From contig JBBITF010000004.1 of assembly GCA_037440925.1 (NCBI GenBank), positions 1 to 64,000 on the forward strand: a stretch of 64,000 bases of DNA. Direction: 5' to 3'. Under the pieces are notes generated by a model. It searched no databases. It saw only the letters and a program-made list of their open reading frames with translations, and was not told the DNA's origin. This DNA comes from JAABUE01 sp037440925. Its GTDB lineage: Bacteria > Chloroflexota > Anaerolineae > Anaerolineales > Villigracilaceae. The position numbers and the translations under genes were made by a program. Shown piece after piece: positions 16,808-24,576 of this stretch (the first letter of the stretch is position 1; every line of letters begins with the position of its first letter).

Positions 16808-18466
16808 ATGAAGCCGCCCGCCACCCGCATTACGGATTGCGCATTACGCATTACGTTTTACGCATTGCGCATCACGTTTTACGCATTACGTTTTACGCAA
16901 TACGCCACCCTCCTGCTTTTGACCCTCCTCCCCGCCTGCGCCCCGGCCGCCTCCCTCCCCGCCTCTCCTCCGACCCTCAGCCTGGTGACCGTGGACCCGA
17001 ACGCCACCGCCACCTCCACGCCTTTCCAGCCCGCGCCCGAGACACCCACCCCGCTCCCTACACTGACCGTACAGCCCAGCGCCACCGCTACCGCCTCGCC
17101 CAGCCCGTCGCCTACCGCCTCGCCGAGCGCCACGGCGACCATTCCGCCCCTGGTCGTGACTGTTCCTCCCGAAGCGACAGTCACCTCTGCGCCCCCTGCG
17201 CGGCCCGAATACGTATTCTATGTCCTGTTCGACTACCCTGGCCGCCAACTCTCTGTAGACGAGACCATCCGCTACCCCAACCAGACCGGCGTTTCCCTGT
17301 CCGAGATCGTGCTGGTGGTAGACGCCAACCTGTACGCGGACAGTTTCGCGCTCGAAACCCTGTTCCTGGACGGCGCCAACGCTAACTACACCCTGGACGG
17401 CCACCGCCTGACGGTGTCCCTGCCCCAGCCGCTGGCGCCCGGCGCCACGCTAACCCTGGCCATGCGCTACTACCTTGCCATCCCCAAAAAGCAGGCCGAT
17501 TACCCGCATGGCTACGACAGCACCCAGGTCAACCTGACGGAATGGTATCCCTTCGTGGCCCCGTATGCGGGCGGATGGGTGCTGCATGACCCCTGGGCGT
17601 TCGGCGAGCACCTGGTCTATGACTCGGCGGATTTCGAGGTCAACATGAAGGTTTCCGGAGAGGGGGTGCTGGTAGCGGCGCCTGCGCCCGCCCAGGCCAA
17701 CGGGGAATGGACGCAATATCGCCTGAGCGGGGCGCGGACGTTCGTCTTCTCGGCCAGCGACCAGTATCTCATGGCGGAATCAGCCGTCGGGTCGGTTGCG
17801 ATCCGCTCGTATTATTTCCCCTGGCACTCTGGCGCGGGCGAAGGGATGCTGCGCGCGGCGGTGCAGGCCGTCAGTCTGTTCGAGGCCAAGTTCGCCCCCT
17901 ATCCCTATGAAGTCGTGAATGTCGTCGTCACCGACGTGCCGGATGGGCAGGAGTTCGACGGGCTGGCGTTCCTGGGCGCGAAGTTCTACGCCCAATACGG
18001 CGGCTCGGCCAAGAGCAACCTGGTCAGCATCGGCGTGCACGAGATCGCCCACAACTGGTGGTTCGGGCTGGTGGGCAACGACCAGGCGCTGGAGCCCTGG
18101 CTGGACGAGGCGCTGTGCGTGTACAGCGAGCGTCTTTTCTATGAGTACAACTACCCCAATTACGGGGACTGGTGGTGGAACTTCCGCGTCAATTATTTCA
18201 ACCCAACCGGCTGGGTGGATACCTCGATCTATGACGGCGGCACGTTCCGCCTGTACACGAACGCCGCCTACCTGAACGGGGCTTACTTCATAGAAGACCT
18301 GCGCGTGCGCATGGGCGAGCGTGATTTTTTTGCATTCTTGAAGGATTATGCAGCCCAATATAGCCGCCAGCGCGCTACCAGCGCCGACTTCTTTGCCACC
18401 GTGCGCGCGCACACCACCGCAGACATTTCCGACCTGATGCGCGCCTATTTCAAAGGCAATTATTAG
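16808..18466 (+). CDS. M1-like zinc metallopeptidase lipoprotein (second of tandem pair)
   Basis: 552 aa. It has the same layout as its upstream neighbour: lipobox LLPAC, a long Thr/Pro/Ser/Ala linker, beta domain, HEIAH (His411, Glu412, His415) and Glu434 in WLDEA, with no clear GAMEN motif. The start is only 4 nt after the neighbour's stop. Residues 7 to 33 are encoded by an eleven-unit heptamer repeat (16829-16905), giving ITDCALRITFYALRITFYAL-like text before the hydrophobic core. Since 7 is not a multiple of 3, gain or loss of a unit would break the frame. TTG codons inside the array could be alternative starts. Paralogy with the first gene is clear throughout. Confidence 0.83.
   Translation: MKPPATRITDCALRITFYALRITFYALRFTQYATLLLLTLLPACAPAASLPASPPTLSLVTVDPNATATSTPFQPAPETPTPLPTLTVQPSATATASPSPSPTASPSATATIPPLVVTVPPEATVTSAPPARPEYVFYVLFDYPGRQLSVDETIRYPNQTGVSLSEIVLVVDANLYADSFALETLFLDGANANYTLDGHRLTVSLPQPLAPGATLTLAMRYYLAIPKKQADYPHGYDSTQVNLTEWYPFVAPYAGGWVLHDPWAFGEHLVYDSADFEVNMKVSGEGVLVAAPAPAQANGEWTQYRLSGARTFVFSASDQYLMAESAVGSVAIRSYYFPWHSGAGEGMLRAAVQAVSLFEAKFAPYPYEVVNVVVTDVPDGQEFDGLAFLGAKFYAQYGGSAKSNLVSIGVHEIAHNWWFGLVGNDQALEPWLDEALCVYSERLFYEYNYPNYGDWWWNFRVNYFNPTGWVDTSIYDGGTFRLYTNAAYLNGAYFIEDLRVRMGERDFFAFLKDYAAQYSRQRATSADFFATVRAHTTADISDLMRAYFKGNY
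16829..16905. repeat. Eleven-unit heptamer repeat (ATTACGN) inside a coding sequence
   Basis: Units in order: ATTACGG, ATTGCGC, ATTACGC, ATTACGT, TTTACGC, ATTGCGC, ATCACGT, TTTACGC, ATTACGT, TTTACGC, AATACGC. The length is 77 bp. The array begins 21 nt after the ATG of the second M1-like gene and ends just before its hydrophobic signal segment. It is the complement family of the array at 6471. Confidence 0.9.
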
Positions 18467-18662
18467 CGTAGGGCAGGTCTCCGACCTGCCAGGACAAGCC
18501 AAAGGCTNNNNNNNNNNNNNNNNNNNNNNNNNNNNNNNNNNNNNNNNNNNNNNNNNNNNNNNNNNNNNNNNNNNNNNNNNNNNNNNNNNNNNNNNNNNNN
18601 NNNNNNNAAGGCAATTATTAGCGTAGGGCAGGTCTCCGACCTGCCAGGACAAGCCAAAGGCT
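18453..18662. other. 100-N assembly gap flanked by an identical 55-nt duplication
   Basis: Ns occupy 18508-18607. The 55 nt at 18453-18507 are identical to those at 18608-18662, including the last 14 nt of the M1-like coding sequence (AAGGCAATTATTAG). A duplicated unique coding end shows this to be an unmerged contig overlap. Collapsing it leaves about 75 nt between the M1-like gene and mutM. Confidence 0.92.
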
Positions 18663-18670
18663 TGTCCTAC
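18623..18670. repeat. Double-hairpin dispersed repeat, copy B
   Basis: Stem 1 is GGCAGGTC/GACCTGCC with a TCC loop; stem 2 is AGGACAAGCC/GGCTTGTCCT with an AAA loop. Outer GTAGG and CCTAC arms also pair. A truncated duplicate at 18468-18507 belongs to the gap artefact. It probably ends the transcript of the M1-like gene. Confidence 0.8.
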
Positions 18671-18684
18671 ATCCACATTGAAAG

Positions 18685-18690
18685 TACAAT
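18685..18690 (+). promoter_or_regulatory. -10 box TACAAT of leaderless mutM
   Basis: TACAAT with six bases (TTTGCC) to the mutM ATG at 18697. There is no Shine-Dalgarno site. Confidence 0.6.
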
Positions 18691-18696
18691 TTTGCC

Positions 18697-19515
18697 ATGC
18701 CCGAACTACCCGAAGTAGAGACCATCGTCCGCGCCCTGCGACCGGAACTGGCCGGCAGGACGATCCGGGCTGCCGATCTGCTGTGGCCGCGCACGCTGGT
18801 CACCCCTTCCGCTGCGCGATTCAAGAAAAATATTGTCGGACAGGAAATTTTCGATGTCGCGCGGCGGGGAAAACTGATACACCTGAAACTTTCGGCCTTT
18901 AACCTGTTTGTACACTTGCGCATGAGCGGGGATTTGGATATAAAAGAAGCAGATGTCTCGCTAGAAAAACATGACCGCTTGATTTTAACGCTCAGCCCCA
19001 ACGGCCAGGCAAAAGCCCAAAAATTGGTCTTCAACGATGCCCGCAAATTTGGGCGCGTCTGGCTGGTGCAAGACCCGCAAGAAGTGACCGGCAAACTCGG
19101 CCCCGAACCACTGGAAGCAACGTTCACCCCACAGGGGCTGTACGCAGGTTTGCAAGCGCGCCGCCGCCAGTTGAAGCCATTGCTGCTGGACCAGTCCTTC
19201 CTGGCAGGGATGGGCAACATCTACACGGACGAGGCCCTGCACATGGCGCGCCTCCACCCTCAGGCCATGTCCAATTCTGTTAAACGGGAGCAGGCCGAGG
19301 CGTTGTGGGAAGCGATCCGCGCCGTTTTGCAGGAGGGCATCCGCCGCAACGGCGCCAGCATAGATTGGGTCTATCGCGGCGGTCAGTTCCAGAATCACTT
19401 TCGCGTCTATGGCCGCACCGGCCAGCCCTGTCCCGTTTGCGGGGCACCCATCCAGCGTCTGGTGGTTGGTCAACGCGGCACGCATTTCTGCCCGGTCTGT
19501 CAGCCGAGGGAGTAG
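18697..19515 (+). CDS. mutM: Formamidopyrimidine-DNA glycosylase
   Basis: 272 aa, normal length for Fpg. The N-terminus is MPELPEVE: the Pro exposed after Met removal is the Schiff-base nucleophile and the first Glu of the PELPEVE block is catalytic. It has the helix-two-turn-helix region (LLLDQSFLAGMGNIYTDEALH) and the C-terminal zinc finger CPVCGAPI...CPVC. It removes 8-oxoguanine and formamidopyrimidines and nicks the abasic site. It is probably leaderless from a TACAAT box six bases upstream and is followed 3 nt later by a membrane-anchored protein. Confidence 0.96.
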   Translation: MPELPEVETIVRALRPELAGRTIRAADLLWPRTLVTPSAARFKKNIVGQEIFDVARRGKLIHLKLSAFNLFVHLRMSGDLDIKEADVSLEKHDRLILTLSPNGQAKAQKLVFNDARKFGRVWLVQDPQEVTGKLGPEPLEATFTPQGLYAGLQARRRQLKPLLLDQSFLAGMGNIYTDEALHMARLHPQAMSNSVKREQAEALWEAIRAVLQEGIRRNGASIDWVYRGGQFQNHFRVYGRTGQPCPVCGAPIQRLVVGQRGTHFCPVCQPRE

Positions 19516-19518
19516 ACT

Positions 19519-20295
19519 ATGCAACAAGTCAATTACCTGTTTTATATTGGCGTTGCCATCTTTTCCATGTTCTTTGGATATTTTTTTGGGCTATTCGAGG
19601 GGCGCAGCCAGGGATACAAGAAACGCAAGAAAGAAGAGGAAAAGGAACGCGAGGCCAAGTTAGCAGAGAGCGAAACTGCAGCATCTCCGATGGCTGCCGC
19701 TGTCGAAACGCCGCCTGCGCCTGCTATGCCGGCTGCTCCCCCGCCAAGCCTGCTGCGCCTGTTTCAGGACGAAACCGGTCGGCTGCAACTCGATTTGGAT
19801 AACCAAAGCGTGGATACTTTTGCCCTGACCGGCGAACAGCGCAGACGCCTGATTGAATTGTTGACGCGAATGCGTCCATGGCTGGAAAGCGGCAAACCGC
19901 AGCCCCCTCCTGCACCTGCCCCCGCTTCTGGATCCACGCCTCAGCCTGCCCCCGTTTCCCGGCCTGCTGCTCCGCCGGCGTCCTCTCCGCTTCCCCCGCC
20001 TCCCAAGCCGGCGGCCAAGACGGTCATTGCCGGGCCGGTGGCGCCCAATGAACCGCAGCCCGAGGCGCCAAAAAGCATGGTGACGCAAATTGACGCCATC
20101 TTGCAAGTACAACTGATCGGCACGCCGTTGGAAAACCAAGGCATCAAATTACGCGAGTCGCCCGAAGGCAGCGTACTGGTGTATGTTGGCTCAAAAGTGT
20201 ATCAGGCTATCGAAGATGTACCTGATGAAGCCATCAAAGCCGCTTTACGCGCCGCTATCGCTACCTGGGAAAAGAGGTTTACGCCGGGCTTGTAA
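19519..20295 (+). CDS. Membrane-anchored hypothetical protein with conserved C-terminal domain
   Basis: 258 aa, unrecognised. One N-terminal membrane helix (residues 6-26, YLFYIGVAIFSMFFGYFFGL) is followed by a charged coiled segment (KKRKKEEEKEREA), then two small folded parts separated by Pro/Ala linkers. The first, around LTGEQRRRLIELLTRMRPWL, is helical. The second is the last 70 residues (QIDAILQVQLIGTPLENQGIKLRESPEGSVLVYVGSKVY). The C-terminal tail is probably cytoplasmic. It starts 3 nt after mutM and is likely cotranscribed. No function is offered. Confidence 0.8.
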   Translation: MQQVNYLFYIGVAIFSMFFGYFFGLFEGRSQGYKKRKKEEEKEREAKLAESETAASPMAAAVETPPAPAMPAAPPPSLLRLFQDETGRLQLDLDNQSVDTFALTGEQRRRLIELLTRMRPWLESGKPQPPPAPAPASGSTPQPAPVSRPAAPPASSPLPPPPKPAAKTVIAGPVAPNEPQPEAPKSMVTQIDAILQVQLIGTPLENQGIKLRESPEGSVLVYVGSKVYQAIEDVPDEAIKAALRAAIATWEKRFTPGL

Positions 20296-20411
20296 CGGTC
20301 GAAGCGGTGAAATTCTTGCAAATTTTTTAACTTGTTTCGATGTTTTTCATACAATTGCAGCGTATAGTATAGGGCGTAGAAACCAAATTTTTCAAGCAAA
20401 GGAGGTTCACT

Positions 20412-20852
20412 ATGTCCAATCTTACTCGTTGGGAACCAATGCGCGAGATGATGACCCTGCGCGAGGCCATGGATCGCTTGTTCGATGATGCGTTCACTCG
20501 CCCGCTCAGCCTGGGCGTAGCCTCCGCCATGCCTGCTATTGATATGTACCAAACCGACGACGAAGTAGTCGTGAGGGCTTCTCTTCCAGGCCTGAAGGCT
20601 GAGGATGTGCAAATTTCTGTCACGGGCGATGTGCTGTGCCTGCGCGGCGAGTTCAAGCAGCAAGATGAGAAGAAAGACGCCACCTATCATATTCGCGAGC
20701 ATCGTTACGGCGCCTTCGAACGCTCGCTCATGCTGCCGGTAGACGTGCAAACCGACAAGGCCAAAGCCGATTTCGAGAACGGCGTGTTGACCATCACGCT
20801 GCCCAAGGCCGAGGCCGTCAAACCCCGCACCATCAGCATCAAAGCGAAATAA
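20412..20852 (+). CDS. Small heat-shock protein, Hsp20/alpha-crystallin family
   Basis: 146-aa ATP-independent holdase. An N-terminal arm is followed by the alpha-crystallin domain (AIDMYQTDDEVVVRASLPGLKAEDVQISVTG...), the A-x-x-x-n-GVL motif (ADFENGVLTITLPK) and the C-terminal PRTISIKAK extension. A strong AAAGGAGG ribosome site lies upstream. TATAGTATAG near 20370 may be the -10 region; I see no CIRCE element. A classical terminator follows, so it is monocistronic. It protects unfolding proteins in the cytoplasm. Confidence 0.95.
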   Translation: MSNLTRWEPMREMMTLREAMDRLFDDAFTRPLSLGVASAMPAIDMYQTDDEVVVRASLPGLKAEDVQISVTGDVLCLRGEFKQQDEKKDATYHIREHRYGAFERSLMLPVDVQTDKAKADFENGVLTITLPKAEAVKPRTISIKAK

Positions 20853-20868
20853 CGGCTTCCTCCCTTTA

Positions 20869-20898
20869 GCCCCTCTCCTGGCGAGAGGGGCCTTTTTT
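20869..20898 (+). terminator. Rho-independent terminator of hsp20
   Basis: Stem GCCCCTCTC/GAGAGGGGC with a 5-nt loop followed by six T residues. Confidence 0.85.
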
Positions 20899-20933
20899 CT
20901 TATGACCAATACGCTTTCTCCAAATCCTTGGCC

Positions 20934-20976
20934 TTGAAATTGGGGGGAAGGCAGCGGAGGACTCAAGTTATAATTC
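20934..20976 (+). repeat. 43-bp direct repeat, copy 1
   Basis: It begins TTGAAATTGGGGGG and ends AGTTATAATTC. It matches 21266-21308 at 37 of 43 positions without gaps. The two copies flank the degenerate MITE-like segment. Each contains TATAAT near its end, so they may be duplicated promoter regions. Confidence 0.75.
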
Positions 20977-20983
20977 AAGCACC

Positions 20984-21200
20984 GTAACTATTCAGCAGGC
21001 CCTAACAGCCTGTCGGAGAAGACTTGAAAATTGCCCTATGATTTCGTTGGATTGCCAAGTCCAACGGTTTACAACGTAATTTTGCCCAGTTCGATCTGGA
21101 TTTGGCAATACCCATTCTGGGTACTTTCCAGGCCAGCAAGGCCGTCATTTTTTCTTCTCTCCGACGAACCGCTAGCCCTGGCAGATGCCTGAATAGTGAC
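20984..21200. mobile_element. Degenerate MITE-like element (relative of 36914-37066)
   Basis: The left end is GTAACTATTCAG and the right end CTGAATAGTGAC, one mismatch from a perfect terminal inverted repeat. About 110 nt of the left part match the reverse complement of the element at 36914-37066 closely (for example CCTGTCGGAGAAGACTT and CAACGGTTTACAA). The right part is longer and diverged (217 bp in all). No matching target duplication is seen at the ends. Confidence 0.75.
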
Positions 21201-21265
21201 AATTTTTCTGCGCAATCTGTGGATGTTCCTCGTCGCCGCTGACAACTTTTGAGTGCGCACTGGCG

Positions 21266-21308
21266 TTGAAATTGGGGGGAGGGCAGCGGTGGGACCGAGT
21301 TATAATTC
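21266..21308 (+). repeat. 43-bp direct repeat, copy 2, probable promoter of the MFS gene
   Basis: Second copy of the repeat at 20934. Its TATAAT at 21301 lies about 90 nt before the MFS start. The remaining sequence to 21395 shows no other clear signal. Confidence 0.65.
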
Positions 21309-21395
21309 TGCGACATCTGCGGATGATTTCCAAAAGCAAGTAGGCAGGTACCTTTTCAGACACTTTCTGAGGGCTTTCATCGAACACGAGCATTC

Positions 21396-22844
21396 ATGAC
21401 TTTTTCCTCCTCTCCTGAGCATTCGCATAAATGGCGCGTCTTGTTGGCTGTCAGCATGGGTACCTTCCTGGCAACAATTGATGGGAGCATTGTCAACATC
21501 TCTTTGCCCACGCTGGTGACTTCCTTTCAAGTAGATTTTGCGCTTGTGCAGTGGGTCGCGTTGGCCTATCTGCTCACAGTTACAACCCTCATGTTGGGCA
21601 TTGGCCGTTTGGCGGATATTTATGGGAAAAAGTCCATTTATCTGAGCGGCTTTGTGGTCTTTACCGCAGGGTCAGTGTTATGCGGAATCTCCTCGTCTAT
21701 CTACTGGTTGATTGGTTTCCGCGTCTTACAGGCGCTGGGGGCGGCAATGGTGATGGCGCTTGGCATGGCCATCGTTACTGAAGCCTTTCCCCCTTATGAA
21801 CGTGGCCGCGCCCTGGGTATAAGCGGCACGGTGGTCTCGGTAGGGATTGCCGTCGGGCCCACGCTGGGCGGATTGATTGTCCAGCATCTATCCTGGCATT
21901 GGATTTTCTTTGTCAACCTGCCTGTTGGTCTGCTCGGCATCTGGCTGGTGGCGCGCTATGTGCCGGCCCTGCGACCACCCGGCGGGCAACGCTTTGACTA
22001 TGGCGGCGCATTGACCTTGTGCGTCTCTCTACTATCGTTGCTGGTGGCGCTTACTCTCGGCCAGCGTATGGGTTTCGGTCATCGTATTGTACTGCTACTG
22101 GCGGGGAATTTTATCCTGTTCCTGGCTTTGTTCATCTTCATTGAGTTGCGCTTGAGTCAGCCCATGCTCGACCTGCGTCTGTTTCGCAGCAGCCTGTTCT
22201 CTATCTCACTGACAACCGGCTTCATTACCTTTATCTGCTTGTCTGGCACATTGCTGCTCATGCCTTTCTACGCCGAAAACGTACTGGGATATACGCCCCA
22301 ACAGACCGGATTGTTGATGGCAACCGTACCGGTTGCCCTGGGTGGAATTGCGCCGCTTTCCGGCTCTTTGTCCGACCGCTTCGGTTCACGTCCCATCACG
22401 GTGGCGGGACTGGCTGTCCTAGTGCTGGGATTCCTGGCGGTGAGTTCTTTGGATGGCCATACGACCACTCTTGGTTATGTCTTGCGCTTTCTGCCGGTGG
22501 GGATAGGGATGGGAATGTTCCAATCCCCAAACAACAGCGCCATCATGGGCGCCGCGCCTCGTGACCGTCTCGGAGTCGCTTCTGGCATGTTGGCTGTCAC
22601 CCGCACCCTCGGGCAGACCAGCGGCATCGCCATCCTGGGTGCGCTATGGGCCGGACGAGTCTTCCAGCGCGCCGGCGAACGATTAGCCGGCGGCGCCACC
22701 AGCGCTCCCATTCCGGCCCAGACGCTGGCCCTGCGCGATACCTTTACCATCGTTAGCGTCCTGATTGTGCTAGCGTTGTCGCTCAGTTTGTGGGGCCTGG
22801 CAAAAGAACGCTCAAAACGCCCCACGCCCCCTTTTTCCCCTTAG
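21396..22844 (+). CDS. MFS multidrug exporter, DHA2 (EmrB/QacA) type
   Basis: 482 aa with about 14 hydrophobic helices. It has the acidic motif of TM1 (ATIDGSIVNISLPTL), motif A between TM2 and TM3 (GRLADIYGKKSIYLSG), motif C in TM5 (SVGIAVGPTLGGLI) and a second motif-A-like loop (GSLSDRFGSRPI). Members are proton-driven exporters of hydrophobic cations, drugs or lipids. No adjacent TetR or MarR regulator exists here. The start at 21396 has only a weak upstream purine stretch. It ends 4 nt before the convergent aldo/keto reductase. Confidence 0.92.
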   Translation: MTFSSSPEHSHKWRVLLAVSMGTFLATIDGSIVNISLPTLVTSFQVDFALVQWVALAYLLTVTTLMLGIGRLADIYGKKSIYLSGFVVFTAGSVLCGISSSIYWLIGFRVLQALGAAMVMALGMAIVTEAFPPYERGRALGISGTVVSVGIAVGPTLGGLIVQHLSWHWIFFVNLPVGLLGIWLVARYVPALRPPGGQRFDYGGALTLCVSLLSLLVALTLGQRMGFGHRIVLLLAGNFILFLALFIFIELRLSQPMLDLRLFRSSLFSISLTTGFITFICLSGTLLLMPFYAENVLGYTPQQTGLLMATVPVALGGIAPLSGSLSDRFGSRPITVAGLAVLVLGFLAVSSLDGHTTTLGYVLRFLPVGIGMGMFQSPNNSAIMGAAPRDRLGVASGMLAVTRTLGQTSGIAILGALWAGRVFQRAGERLAGGATSAPIPAQTLALRDTFTIVSVLIVLALSLSLWGLAKERSKRPTPPFSP

Positions 22845-22848
22845 AACG

Positions 22849-23784
22849 CTACCCGGCAACGGCCAGGCTGGCTGCATCTAACCTGGTCACCTCTTCCGGC
22901 GTCAATTTCCAGCCCAAGGCGCCGGCGTTTTGCGCGGCCTGTTCGGCGTTTTTGGCGCCAGGGATGGGCAAGGCGCCTTTACAAATGCACCAATTCAAAG
23001 CCACTTGCGCATTGGACTTTCCACCATGATCCTGACCAATCTCGGTCATCACCTTAAGCAGGGGAGAAATCTTTTTGAGCAAAACAGCATAGCGGCGCGC
23101 ACGCATTCCCTTGGGTGGGTTTTCAGGGGTGTATTTACCCGACAGGAGACCCATTTCCAACGGACTATAGGCAATTACCCGAATGCCCAGTTCCTGACAA
23201 CGTGCCAGCAAGCCATTCTGCTCGATGTGGCGGTCGAGCAAACTGTATTTGACCTGGTTGGAAGCCAGCGGAATGCCGCGACGCGCCAACGCCGAATACA
23301 CTGCCAACATTTGAGAGGAACTGAAATTGGACACACCCACCGTGCGCGTCAGCCCTTCTTCTACGCAAGCCGCCAGGCCATCTGCCAGAGTTTCTGCATT
23401 CAGCAAAGGAGTGGGCCAATGCACTTGATACAGGTCCACACTTTCTGTTTGAATGCGCTCCAGGCTGTGCTTTAAGGCACGGGGAAGGGTATGCCTAGTC
23501 AACCGCCAGGGCAAGGGAAAGAACTTCGTAGCCACCAACACAGGTTGTTCGGTCTCTTTCAAAAATTGCCCTAACAACCGTTCAGAGCGGCCGTTGCCGT
23601 ACACTTCGGCAGTATCTACGAACCGGATGCCGGCCTCCACAGCGGCCAGGAAAGCGGCGCGGCAGTCATCGTCTTTGTGCGTTTGCCCAAATTGCCAGAT
23701 CAGACGGTCCCCCCATTGCCAGGCCCCTAATCCCATCTCAATGGCGTGCAAGAAGCGCGTTGCATTGTCAACTGTGACATTCAT
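22849..23784 (-). CDS. Aldo/keto reductase
   Basis: 311-aa TIM-barrel NADPH oxidoreductase. The catalytic set is visible: Asp and Tyr in FVDTAEVYGNGRSE, Lys in VLVATKFF and His in YQVHWPTP. The cofactor-binding end (ALNWCICKGALPIPGAKNAEQAAQNAGALGWKL) is typical of the plant chloroplast-like/YajO-related branch. The carbonyl substrate is not predictable. GAGGAGG precedes the start. Confidence 0.92.
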   Translation of the reverse strand: MNVTVDNATRFLHAIEMGLGAWQWGDRLIWQFGQTHKDDDCRAAFLAAVEAGIRFVDTAEVYGNGRSERLLGQFLKETEQPVLVATKFFPLPWRLTRHTLPRALKHSLERIQTESVDLYQVHWPTPLLNAETLADGLAACVEEGLTRTVGVSNFSSSQMLAVYSALARRGIPLASNQVKYSLLDRHIEQNGLLARCQELGIRVIAYSPLEMGLLSGKYTPENPPKGMRARRYAVLLKKISPLLKVMTEIGQDHGGKSNAQVALNWCICKGALPIPGAKNAEQAAQNAGALGWKLTPEEVTRLDAASLAVAG

Positions 23785-24010
23785 AAGGCAGCCTCCTCAA
23801 CGCTGGTTTCAGATGGTTCGATTGTAGCAGAGAATGACCCTTTACAGCAACAATTTCCCCTTCAGGATGGGCAAATACCTGTAAATGTCAATACCGTCTT
23901 GCCTATTTTCGATTGGATCGCCCTAAACATGCTTCTGCCGTTGACTGACAAACCTTCATGAAAACGGCTAAACCTCACATGGCGGTCAAGATTTCGATGG
24001 ACTGAGGTGA

Positions 24011-24397
24011 TTACCAAATGTTGCTTCTCCGCAAGTCGGTGCGTTTATTGGTCGTTTTTGAGCCGTATTTTTCGACGAGACGATTGAAAATTTCCCTGTC
24101 GGTCGGTGTGATTTCGGTGATTTGGAAACCAACATTATAGACAAACGGGTCAAGAGGGTCGGCTCGACACCATTTGCTGCGGGCTTTGAAGACCATGAAC
24201 GGCTTACTGGCGATCTCACTGGTCAAGTCAAGGTGCAAGTGATAATCTTTTTCCAGTGGCAAGGGCTTGGGGCTATCTAACTTGAAACCGCCTGTGCTGA
24301 CGTCTACCAAGTGACCCACCAGTTCGTCAGTCTGGGTGTCAATCAGCCGCATGTAGTAAGAAAAATCTTTGCGTTCGAGTCGTCTGCGTTCAGGCAT
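24011..24397 (-). CDS. PilZ domain protein (putative c-di-GMP effector)
   Basis: 128 aa, essentially one PilZ domain. The N-terminal Arg box (RRRLERKDFSYYMRL) and VDVSTGGFKLD correspond to the RxxxR and D/NxSxxG nucleotide-binding motifs. No second domain is fused. It would respond to cyclic di-GMP, although no GGDEF or EAL protein lies in the window. TATACTAAACTAA about 40-50 nt upstream also occurs before pepF and may be a shared -10 region. The 226-nt space towards the aldo/keto reductase holds a short open frame ending LLPLTDKPS with no recognisable start. Confidence 0.88.
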   Translation of the reverse strand: MPERRRLERKDFSYYMRLIDTQTDELVGHLVDVSTGGFKLDSPKPLPLEKDYHLHLDLTSEIASKPFMVFKARSKWCRADPLDPFVYNVGFQITEITPTDREIFNRLVEKYGSKTTNKRTDLRRSNIW

Positions 24398-24564
24398 GGC
24401 ACATTCCTTTCCAATAAATCATCTGTCATTTAGTTTAGTATAGAATATTTTTGGTCTGAAATCAATCCTGGAGGAATTACGAGAGCATTTCAATTTTTCC
24501 GCAACTGCCTACCTTGTTAAGGCGCTAACGGTTTGGCACGCCTGGCAAACATGATGGGGCAGAT

Positions 24565-24570
24565 TATAAT
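24565..24570 (+). promoter_or_regulatory. -10 box TATAAT of a leaderless gene
   Basis: TATAAT with six bases (ATAAAC) to ATG 24577. Confidence 0.65.
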
Positions 24571-24576
24571 ATAAAC

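Noticed and set aside
16829..16905. CRISPR-like array
   Set aside because: Units are 7 nt and contiguous, with no spacers or cas genes.
20984..21200. Intact insertion sequence
   Set aside because: No transposase frame; ends and length fit a degenerate MITE only.
23785..24010. Small gene ending LLPLTDKPS upstream of the aldo/keto reductase
   Set aside because: The frame has no credible start or ribosome site; it may be a fragment but cannot be supported.
24436..24452. Shared regulator site (TATACTAAACTAA) before the PilZ gene and pepF
   Set aside because: Two occurrences of an AT-rich -10-like word can arise by chance, and no partner -35 element was consistent.
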